The notes beneath the pieces were generated by a model. It was not told the origin of the DNA and searched no databases. It was given only the letters and a program-made list of their open reading frames with translations. Shown here one piece after another: positions 1-4,856 of a DNA stretch of 6,626 bases. The translations under genes and the position numbers were made by a program. The stretch is from Pseudomonadaceae bacterium UBA5811 (GTDB lineage Bacteria; Pseudomonadota; Gammaproteobacteria; Pseudomonadales; Pseudomonadaceae): contig DIDB01000173.1 in the NCBI GenBank assembly GCA_002417905.1, positions 1-6,626 of the forward strand, written 5' to 3'. The stretch's first letter is position 1; each line of letters begins with the position of its first letter.

Positions 1-1
1 C

Positions 2-21
2 CCGCCCGCCGGGGCGGGCGG
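2..21. repeat. Perfect GC-rich inverted repeat at the window edge
   Basis: Positions 2-10 are the exact reverse complement of positions 13-21, a 9-bp all-GC stem with a 2-base loop. No T tract follows on the plus strand, and the minus-strand downstream side is outside the window. It could be a terminator stem, or simply codon bias in a GC-rich gene. The pairing is seen directly; no role can be assigned. Confidence 0.35.
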
Positions 22-82
22 TCGGCTGGGACCGGCATCACTGGCGGCGCTGACCGCCCCGGCCCATATCACCCGGCAATAA
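2..82 (+). CDS. Possible C-terminal end of a convergent gene (partial)
   Basis: The second plus-strand frame is open from the window edge to a TAA at 80-82. It would encode about 26 Ala/Pro/Gly-rich residues ending in ..AHITRQ. The stop sits directly before the terminator at 79-115, which would suit the end of a rightward gene convergent with pckA. The peptide is too short to recognise, and open frames are common by chance in GC-rich DNA. It may be no gene at all. Confidence 0.15.
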   Translation, partial: PPAGAGGRLGPASLAALTAPAHITRQ

Positions 83-115
83 AAAAAGCCCCGGCAGTTC
101 AAGTGCCGGGGCTTT
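79..115 (-). terminator. Rho-independent terminator of pckA
   Basis: Bases 85-96 and 104-115 are perfect reverse complements, a 12-bp stem with a GC core (GCCCCGGCA/TGCCGGGGC) and a 7-base loop. On the minus strand the GC stem is followed by seven Ts (plus-strand A tract 81-87). It begins 14 bases after the pckA stop codon. Read on the plus strand the stem is followed by CTTTCT, so it may also stop transcription from the left. This is a textbook intrinsic terminator. Confidence 0.9.
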
Positions 116-129
116 CTGCCTGCTGGCTC

Positions 130-1677
130 TCAGACCAGCTGTGGACCTGCATTACGGATGGCATCATCCACATCAAATTTTTTGAAATTGTCGACAAACT
201 GGCGGGCCAGATGGCGGGCGGCCTCATCATAGGCACTCGGATCTGCCCAGGTGTTACGCGGATTCAGCAGCTGGCTGTCCAGACTTGGCACGACCTTCGG
301 CACATCCAGATTGATAATCGGCAGCCGCTCGGTTTCCACCCCGACCAGTGCATGACTCTGGATGGCCGCAATCACCGCCCGGGTAGCCGGAATGCTGAAA
401 CGCTTGCCAACCCCGTAGCCCCCCCCGGTCCAGCCGGTGTTGACCAGATAGACGGCCGAGTCAAAGCCATTGATCCGACGGATCAGCAGCTCGGCATACT
501 CCCGGGCCGGACGGGGAAAAAACGGTGCCCCAAAACAGGTGGAAAACGTGGACTTGATACCCGTGCCCGCCCCCATTTCCGTGGAGCCGACCAGCGCAGT
601 ATAGCCTGACAGGAAGTGATAGGCCGCCTGCTCATTATTCAGCACTGAAACGGGCGGCAGGACACCCGTCAGGTCACAGGTCAGAAAGATCACTGCCCGC
701 GGCTCACCTGCACGGTTTTCCAGGACCCGCTTGGCAATCAGTTCCCGGGGATAGGCGGCCCGGGTATTCTGGGTGAGGGATGCATCGGCATAATCCGGCC
801 GACGGGTGCGCGAATCCAGCACCACGTTTTCCAGAACGGCACCATACTGGATGGCTTTCCAGATCACTGGCTCGTTTTTCTCGGACAGGTCGATGCACTT
901 GGCATAACAGCCCCCCTCGATATTAAACACGGAGCCAGGAGCCCAGCCGTGCTCGTCATCCCCGATCAGATAACGGCTCTCGTCAGCGGACAGCGTGGTC
1001 TTGCCCGTACCGGACAGGCCAAAGAACAGGGTGACATCCCCTTCCTCACCCATATTGGCCGAACAGTGCATGGGCAGGACATCCAGCTCTGGCAGCAGGA
1101 AATTCTGTACCGAAAACATGGCTTTTTTCATCTCGCCGGCATAGTTCATCCCGGCAATCAGCACCTTGTGCTCCTCAAAGCTGATGATGACGCAGCCTTC
1201 CGAGTGAGTGCCATCACGCTCGGGCTCACAGACAAAAGAGGGCACATTGAGAATGCGCCACTCGCTTTTGCCAGCCGGGTTGAAATGCTCCGGGTTGATA
1301 AACAGGCAGCGGCCAAACAGGTTATGCCAGGCTGTTTCCGTAGCCATTTTCACCGGCAGGTAGTAATCCGGATCAGCGCCTACATGGACATGGGAAACAA
1401 AGGCTTCGCGCTGGGCCAGATAGCTTTCCACCCGATCCCAGAGCGCACCAAAACGCTCGGCCGGAAAAGGCTGGTTGATCTTGCCCCAGTCAATCTGCTG
1501 CCGGGTGCCAGGCTCGTCAACAATGAAGCGGTCTGCCGGAGAGCGTCCGGTACGGTAGCCGGTCCTGACAACGAGCGAGCCATTTGCAGCCAACTCACCC
1601 TCTCCTCGCCGTACGGCCTCCTCGATCAGTTGTGCGGTGCTGATGTCGGTGTATACGGCGTTTGTGGCTTGCTTCAT
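130..1677 (-). CDS. pckA: Phosphoenolpyruvate carboxykinase (ATP)
   Basis: PckA is the cytoplasmic enzyme that converts oxaloacetate and ATP to phosphoenolpyruvate, CO2 and ADP, the committed step of gluconeogenesis from TCA intermediates. The 515-residue protein is of usual length and is collinear with Pseudomonas PckA as I recall it. Visible motifs are RTGRSP (42-47, substrate site), the P-loop GLSGTGKT (220-227), the metal-binding IGDDEHGW stretch (238-245), and [14 protein letters not shown] (413-426). It ends ..AGPQLV, followed by TGA. I chose ATG at 1677 because family proteins begin near MxQANNAVYTD. An in-frame GTG at 1689 would add four residues. The upstream sequence GGTGGGGACTCTC gives only a weak Shine-Dalgarno, and the start overlaps the stop of a 40-codon leader ORF, so translation may be coupled. 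It is the last gene of the hslR-hslO-pckA strand and ends at a strong terminator. Confidence 0.97.
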   Translation of the reverse strand: MKQATNAVYTDISTAQLIEEAVRRGEGELAANGSLVVRTGYRTGRSPADRFIVDEPGTRQQIDWGKINQPFPAERFGALWDRVESYLAQREAFVSHVHVGADPDYYLPVKMATETAWHNLFGRCLFINPEHFNPAGKSEWRILNVPSFVCEPERDGTHSEGCVIISFEEHKVLIAGMNYAGEMKKAMFSVQNFLLPELDVLPMHCSANMGEEGDVTLFFGLSGTGKTTLSADESRYLIGDDEHGWAPGSVFNIEGGCYAKCIDLSEKNEPVIWKAIQYGAVLENVVLDSRTRRPDYADASLTQNTRAAYPRELIAKRVLENRAGEPRAVIFLTCDLTGVLPPVSVLNNEQAAYHFLSGYTALVGSTEMGAGTGIKSTFSTCFGAPFFPRPAREYAELLIRRINGFDSAVYLVNTGWTGGGYGVGKRFSIPATRAVIAAIQSHALVGVETERLPIINLDVPKVVPSLDSQLLNPRNTWADPSAYDEAARHLARQFVDNFKKFDVDDAIRNAGPQLV

Positions 1678-1796
1678 GAGAGTCCCCACCGGCTCGTGGC
1701 CGATTTCTTCCAGTACAGGACATGACGGAACATGGCCTCCGCCATATCGGAAACGTGCGCCCGCCTAGCCAGAACGGGGCCAGCGCACAGCGGCAT
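1674..1796 (-). CDS. Candidate 40-codon leader ORF upstream of pckA
   Basis: An ORF from ATG (1796-1794) to TGA (1676-1674) encodes 40 residues, starting [15 protein letters not shown] and ending [11 protein letters not shown]. It is basic, with several Arg, Lys and His and two Trp. I recognise no family, signal peptide or membrane segment. Three things support it. CCAGGAG lies 5 bases before the ATG, a near-ideal Shine-Dalgarno. The TGA overlaps the pckA ATG as ATGA. By my count 30 of 40 codons end in G or C, as in real genes here, whereas the rest of the gap is visibly AT-richer. The frame has internal ATGs at 1745 and 1733, the latter just behind GGAGG but only 2 bases away. It could be a regulatory leader peptide coupled to pckA, a small protein, or chance. 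Confidence 0.45.
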   Translation of the reverse strand: MPLCAGPVLARRAHVSDMAEAMFRHVLYWKKSATSRWGLS

Positions 1797-1801
1797 AGAA
1801 G

Positions 1802-1818
1802 CTCCTGGCAGCCAGGAG
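1802..1818 (-). promoter_or_regulatory. Hairpin enclosing the leader-ORF ribosome binding site
   Basis: On the minus-strand transcript, CTCCTGG (1818-1812) and CCAGGAG (1808-1802) pair perfectly over 7 bp around a 3-base CTG loop. The 3' arm is the Shine-Dalgarno of the leader ORF starting at 1796, and the 5' arm is its complement. A folded stem would hide the ribosome binding site and, through the ATGA overlap, could lower pckA translation. As DNA it could instead be a palindromic operator. The pairing is seen; the role is inferred. Confidence 0.4.
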
Positions 1819-1833
1819 TTCAGCGTGATCAGG

Positions 1834-1863
1834 CAAAAATGTAGTGAAGAAAAAACCTCACTA
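1834..1863 (-). terminator. Terminator- or attenuator-like hairpin between hslO and pckA
   Basis: On the minus strand TAGTGAGG (1863-1856) pairs with CTTCACTA (1849-1842) over 8 bp with one G-T wobble, around a loop of six Ts. Then come CA and five Ts (1839-1835). This is the shape of an intrinsic terminator, although the stem has few GC pairs. It lies about 70 bases after hslO and 40 before the leader ORF. It could end hslO transcripts or act as an attenuator if transcription starts upstream. I found no convincing sigma-70 promoter in 1797-1936. Confidence 0.35.
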
Positions 1864-1911
1864 GATGCCGGCTAGGATAACCAAAACGCACCCATAAAAC
1901 GAGAGAGCCCC

Positions 1912-1936
1912 GGCGGGCAGACGGCCAGAACCCGCC
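1912..1936 (-). terminator. Weak hairpin just after hslO
   Basis: Immediately after the hslO stop codon, the minus strand reads GGCGGG (1936-1931), a 13-base loop, then CCCGCC (1917-1912), a 6-bp all-GC stem. The nearest T run, CGTTTTAT, begins over 10 bases beyond the stem, which is too far for a standard intrinsic terminator. It may stabilise the 3' end or do nothing. Confidence 0.2.
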
Positions 1937-2824
1937 TCAATGCCGGGCCAGCGAAGGCTGCTGGACACCACCACCGCTGAACAGCTGGGCCACATCGGCG
2001 GCATCAAAGCAGTAACGCTGGTTGCAGAACTGGCAGTCGATGGTCACCGTACCGCCCTGCTCCTCCAGCAGCCGCTCCGCATCCTCCCGGCCCAGGCTGG
2101 ACAGCGCCCTGGCCGAACGCTCCCGGGAGCAGCTGCAGTGAAAATGTACGGCATAGGGCTCCAGCAGCCGGACGGGCTCCTCATGATACAGCCGGTGCAG
2201 CAGGATCTCGGGCGGCAGGGCCAGCAGCTCCTTCTTGGTCAGGGTATCCCCCAGTAGGGTCAGATGCTGCCAGCGCACCTCCCGCTGCTCTGGGTCGCTG
2301 ATCCGCTGGGCGGGCAACTGCTGCAACAGCATGCCGCAGGCCCGCTGGCCGTCTGCCTGCAGCCAGAAGCGGGTCGGCAACTGTTCCGAGGTGGCAAAAT
2401 AAGCGGTCAGGCAGTCGGCCAGATGCTCACCCTCCAGGGCCACAAGGCCCTGATAGCGCTGGCCGTCGCGGGGCTCAACCGTTATCGCCAGCACGCCCTC
2501 CGGCAACAGCTCATGCAGGCTGGCACCGGGCTGGACCTGCTCCGCCTCATAGCGGGCAATACCCCGGATTTCCCGCTCGCTGGAACACTCCACCATCAGC
2601 AGGGGCACGGCCCCGGAAGAACGGACCTGCAGCACCAGCAGCCCCTCAAACTTGAGCGTCCCCACCAGCAGGGCCGCTGCCGCCAGCAGCTCTCCCAGCA
2701 GCAGGGCCACCGGCTCCGGATAGGGATGACGGGCCAGCACCTGGCCATAGCTGTGCTCCAGCACCACGCACTCGCCGCGCACATCCGTGTCATCAAAAAT
2801 AAACCGCTGGATACCGTCAGACAT
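1937..2824 (-). CDS. hslO: Hsp33, redox-regulated molecular chaperone
   Basis: Hsp33 is a cytoplasmic holdase. Zinc holds it inactive when reduced; oxidation with unfolding forms disulfides, releases zinc and exposes its binding surface for unfolding proteins. The 295-residue protein matches the usual length (E. coli about 292). The zinc cysteines are present as CSC (C230, C232) and CQFC (C264, C267), with a further C272 nearby. The N-terminal domain carries typical stretches such as [16 protein letters not shown] (124-139) and [15 protein letters not shown] (146-160). I chose ATG at 2824 because [12 protein letters not shown] fits the family N-terminus and GGGGAGAGGCACC just before it is a good Shine-Dalgarno. 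An in-frame TTG at 2917 would add 31 unlikely residues. hslR lies 119 bases upstream on the same strand, the common hslR-hslO order. Confidence 0.97.
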   Translation of the reverse strand: MSDGIQRFIFDDTDVRGECVVLEHSYGQVLARHPYPEPVALLLGELLAAAALLVGTLKFEGLLVLQVRSSGAVPLLMVECSSEREIRGIARYEAEQVQPGASLHELLPEGVLAITVEPRDGQRYQGLVALEGEHLADCLTAYFATSEQLPTRFWLQADGQRACGMLLQQLPAQRISDPEQREVRWQHLTLLGDTLTKKELLALPPEILLHRLYHEEPVRLLEPYAVHFHCSCSRERSARALSSLGREDAERLLEEQGGTVTIDCQFCNQRYCFDAADVAQLFSGGGVQQPSLARH

Positions 2825-2862
2825 GGTGCCTCTCCCCGGGCCGACCAGCAAACACCCACCGT

Positions 2863-2892
2863 TTGCCGGGTATAAAGGCCAACAGTTTAAAG
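2863..2892 (-). promoter_or_regulatory. Possible heat-shock (sigma-32-like) promoter for hslO
   Basis: On the minus strand CTTTAAA (2892-2886) matches six of seven bases of the sigma-32 -35 consensus CTTGAAA. After 15 bases comes CCCGGCAA (2870-2863), which shares only the leading CCC with the -10 consensus CCCCATNT. The site lies 38-68 bases before the hslO start. Heat induction is known for hslO in E. coli, which makes the site plausible, but the -10 match is poor. Confidence 0.2.
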
Positions 2893-2928
2893 ACCGGAAA
2901 AGCCGGAGACAAAACAAAGACAGCGACT

Positions 2929-2944
2929 GGCCCGGAGCCGGGCC
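2929..2944 (-). terminator. Small hairpin at the hslR stop codon
   Basis: GGCCCGG and CCGGGCC form a perfect 7-bp stem with a 2-base loop, beginning at the last base of the hslR stop codon. On the minus strand it is followed, after some spacing, by TGTCTTTGTTTTG, which is T-rich but not a continuous tract. It may be a leaky terminator reducing read-through from hslR into hslO. The weak U tract and tight loop make this uncertain. Confidence 0.25.
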
Positions 2945-3369
2945 TAGGCATCAAACAGTTGCCAGGCCTCCGCATGATCGTGATGCTCATGAAAGACCTG
3001 CTGCTGGCGGCGCTGTTTCTTGGTGGGCCGGCCGTCCGTGATGATGCCCTGGCCGGCGGCCCGGCGCAGGGCCTCGGCGTCCTCCCGGCGCCGGATGCTG
3101 TCCGGAGTCTCCTGATACAACTGCTGGGCCTCGGGCGCGCCCCGGCGCACGGCCGACAGGGCCAGCACCTGGACCGTGCGCTCGTCAAAACCGGTGCGCA
3201 GGGTCAGCTCATCACCAACCCTGGGCTCCCGGGACGGCTTGCAGCGCATACCCCGGCTCTGCACCCTGCCGCTTTCAATGGCCGCCCGGGCCAGGGCCCG
3301 GGTCCGGTAAAAACGGGCCGCCCACAGCCACTTGTCCAGCCGGATCCGGCCCTCATCCTGTCCGCTCAT
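2944..3369 (-). CDS. hslR: Hsp15, heat-shock S4-domain RNA-binding protein
   Basis: Hsp15 binds 50S ribosomal subunits that still carry a nascent chain on peptidyl-tRNA after abortive dissociation, and helps recycle them. The 141-residue protein (E. coli about 133) opens with the S4 RNA-binding fold. [20 protein letters not shown] (10-29) is almost identical to E. coli Hsp15, followed by [22 protein letters not shown] and DERTVQV to about residue 70. A basic tail with GRPTKKQRR (113-121) follows. ATG at 3369 is chosen because GAAGGTGAGG directly precedes it and the family starts near here. The same frame stays open to 3885, but that part is antisense to rimB. It is the first gene of the leftward group and divergent from rimB. 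Confidence 0.96.
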   Translation of the reverse strand: MSGQDEGRIRLDKWLWAARFYRTRALARAAIESGRVQSRGMRCKPSREPRVGDELTLRTGFDERTVQVLALSAVRRGAPEAQQLYQETPDSIRRREDAEALRRAAGQGIITDGRPTKKQRRQQQVFHEHHDHAEAWQLFDA

Positions 3370-3407
3370 CCTCACCTTCTGCCTGCCTGCTGATCGGACC
3401 CGGCACT

Positions 3408-3435
3408 TTAATACGGACCGGCCCGCAGCGGACAG
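3408..3435 (-). promoter_or_regulatory. Candidate hslR promoter
   Basis: On the minus strand CTGTCC (3435-3430) and TATTAA (3413-3408) are separated by 16 bases. They match the sigma-70 consensus at three and four of six positions, and transcription would start about 30 bases before the hslR ATG. A divergent promoter must lie in this 123-bp gap, but the match is modest. Confidence 0.25.
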
Positions 3436-3458
3436 ATGCACGGCGCCATGGGCCCGAC

Positions 3459-3464
3459 TAGAAT
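3459..3464 (+). promoter_or_regulatory. Candidate -10 element of the rimBK operon
   Basis: TAGAAT matches five of six bases of the sigma-70 -10 consensus TATAAT and ends 28 bases before the rimB start. No good -35 lies 17 bases upstream (ATGCAC there). It is the best rightward promoter candidate in the gap shared with hslR. Confidence 0.3.
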
Positions 3465-3492
3465 GCCGGCAACTTTTTCCGGAACCTGCCGC

Positions 3493-3954
3493 ATGAACAG
3501 CGAGGCGCCCAGCATCATCGGTTTGCGTGAATGGGTCGCCCTGCCCGAGCTGGGCGTGGTTGGCCTGCGGGCCAAAATCGATACCGGGGCCAGCACCTCG
3601 GCCCTGCATGCCACCGAGATCAGCGAATTCGAGCGGGATGGCCAGCGCTGGGTACGCTTTCACGCTCATCTGGGCACTCTGGTACAGCGACGGCACCGCT
3701 GCGAAGCCCCGGTGCTGGACCGCAAGAGCATCCGCAGCTCCAACGGCCAGAGCCAGGTCCGTTATGTGATCCGCACCAGCCTGGCGCTGGGCGGGCGCAT
3801 CTGGCCGGTGGAGTTCACCCTGGCCTGCCGCAAAAGCATGCGCTACCGGCTGCTGCTTGGCTCGAAGGCCCTGAAAGAAGGTCACTGGCTGATTGATCCG
3901 GCCCGGACCTATATCCAGAACAAACCGCTGATCCTGACCTCCGGTGCTCCATGA
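3493..3954 (+). CDS. rimB: RimB-type retropepsin-like protease (ATP-dependent zinc protease family)
   Basis: This 153-residue protein belongs to the family annotated as 'putative ATP-dependent zinc protease' or RimK/LysX-associated retropepsin-like aspartic protease. The active-site triad is visible in [13 protein letters not shown] (28-40; D30-T31-G32). The second half has the hydrophobic-hydrophobic-Gly element [12 protein letters not shown] (119-130) typical of such folds. No zinc-binding HExxH is seen, so the 'zinc protease' name is doubtful. In Pseudomonas a protein of this type has been reported to act with RimK on ribosomal protein S6, trimming its glutamate tail. I infer the same from its coupling to rimK. 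ATG at 3493 has GGAA 8 bases upstream; an in-frame ATG at 3436 would add 19 residues that do not look like the family. Its stop overlaps the rimK start by four bases. Confidence 0.88.
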   Translation: MNSEAPSIIGLREWVALPELGVVGLRAKIDTGASTSALHATEISEFERDGQRWVRFHAHLGTLVQRRHRCEAPVLDRKSIRSSNGQSQVRYVIRTSLALGGRIWPVEFTLACRKSMRYRLLLGSKALKEGHWLIDPARTYIQNKPLILTSGAP

Positions 3955-4856
3955 GAATCGCTGTACTGTCGCGCAACCCCCGCCTGTATTCGACCCGCCG
4001 CCTGATCGAGGCCGGCCAGCAGCGCGGCCACGAAATGGTGATCATCGATACCCTGCGCGCCTATATGAACATCGCCAGCCACAAGCCGCAGATCCATTAC
4101 CGGGGCGCCCCGCTGGAGGGGTTTGATGCCGTGATTCCCCGGATTGGTGCCTCCGTGACTTTTTACGGCTGCGCGGTGCTGCGCCAGTTTGAAATGATGG
4201 GGGTCTTTCCCCTGAACGAATCCGTGGCCATCAGCCGCTCCCGGGACAAGCTGCGCTCGCTGCAGCTGCTGTCACGCAAGGGGATCGGCCTGCCGGTGAC
4301 CGGCTTTGCCCACTCGCCGGACGACATTCCGGACCTGATCCGCATGGTGGGCGGCGCGCCGCTGGTCATCAAGGTGCTGGAGGGCACCCAGGGGATTGGC
4401 GTGGTGCTCTGTGAAACCGAAAAAGCCGCCGAGTCGGTCATTGAGGCCTTCATGGGCCTGAAACAGGACATCATGGTTCAGGAATACATTGCCGAGGCCG
4501 GCGGCGCGGATATCCGCTGCTTCGTGGTCGGAAACAAGGTGATTGCCTCGATGAAGCGCCAGGCCAGACCCGGTGAGTTCCGCTCCAACCTGCACCGGGG
4601 CGGCACCTCCAGCCTGATCAAGATCACGCCGGAGGAACGCACCACGGCCATCCGGGCCGCCCAGGCCATGGGGCTGCGGGTGGCCGGGGTGGATATCCTG
4701 CGCTCCAACCACGGCCCGCTGGTGATGGAGGTCAACTCCTCACCGGGCCTTGAGGGCATCGAGGCCACCACCGGCCGGGATGTGGCCGGCATTATCATCG
4801 ACTATCTGGGCCAGATTGCCGAACATGGCCAGACCCGGACCCGGGGCAAAGGCTGA
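3951..4856 (+). CDS. rimK: Ribosomal protein S6 glutamate ligase RimK
   Basis: RimK is a cytoplasmic ATP-grasp ligase that adds glutamate residues to the C-terminus of ribosomal protein S6. The 301-residue protein aligns along its whole length with E. coli RimK (300 residues) as I recall it. Motifs are [16 protein letters not shown] (58-73), [17 protein letters not shown] (87-103) with K100, [17 protein letters not shown] (137-153) with nucleotide-binding K141, VQEYI (176-180), DIRCFVVG (187-194), FRSNLHRGG (210-218) and the metal ligands in [14 protein letters not shown] (258-271; E260, N262). The start overlaps the rimB stop as ATGA, so translation is probably coupled. The stop codon directly abuts the tex stop codon, and no terminator lies between. 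Confidence 0.97.
   Translation: MRIAVLSRNPRLYSTRRLIEAGQQRGHEMVIIDTLRAYMNIASHKPQIHYRGAPLEGFDAVIPRIGASVTFYGCAVLRQFEMMGVFPLNESVAISRSRDKLRSLQLLSRKGIGLPVTGFAHSPDDIPDLIRMVGGAPLVIKVLEGTQGIGVVLCETEKAAESVIEAFMGLKQDIMVQEYIAEAGGADIRCFVVGNKVIASMKRQARPGEFRSNLHRGGTSSLIKITPEERTTAIRAAQAMGLRVAGVDILRSNHGPLVMEVNSSPGLEGIEATTGRDVAGIIIDYLGQIAEHGQTRTRGKG

Noticed and set aside
1678..1689. Upstream GTG start for pckA (four extra residues)
   Set aside because: Family members begin at about the ATG at 1677, and the GTG has no good Shine-Dalgarno before it. It cannot be fully excluded.
949..1725. Plus-strand open frame of 258 codons opposite pckA
   Set aside because: pckA on the other strand is unmistakable. The antisense frame has no recognisable protein features and is the usual shadow of a GC-rich gene. 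The same holds for 103-609.
1842..1863. CRP-like site (TAGTGA...TCACTA) upstream of pckA
   Set aside because: The half-sites are 10 bases apart instead of the 6 of TGTGA-N6-TCACA, and the outer bases do not fit. The hairpin reading explains the symmetry better.
1941..2875. Plus-strand open frames of 105 and 203 codons opposite hslO
   Set aside because: Gln/His/Leu-rich translations with no family resemblance, fully explained by the hslO coding sequence on the minus strand.
2825..2917. 31-residue N-terminal extension of hslO from a TTG
   Set aside because: Hsp33 proteins begin near the MSD.. start, which has a clear Shine-Dalgarno. The extension covers the intergenic gap and would need a TTG start.
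3370..3885. N-terminal extension of hslR reaching into rimB
   Set aside because: The extra 172 residues are antisense to rimB, unlike any Hsp15, and the ATG at 3369 has a good Shine-Dalgarno.
4163..4798. Minus-strand frames of 103-146 codons opposite rimK
   Set aside because: rimK is conserved end to end on the plus strand, and the antisense frames have no domain signature.
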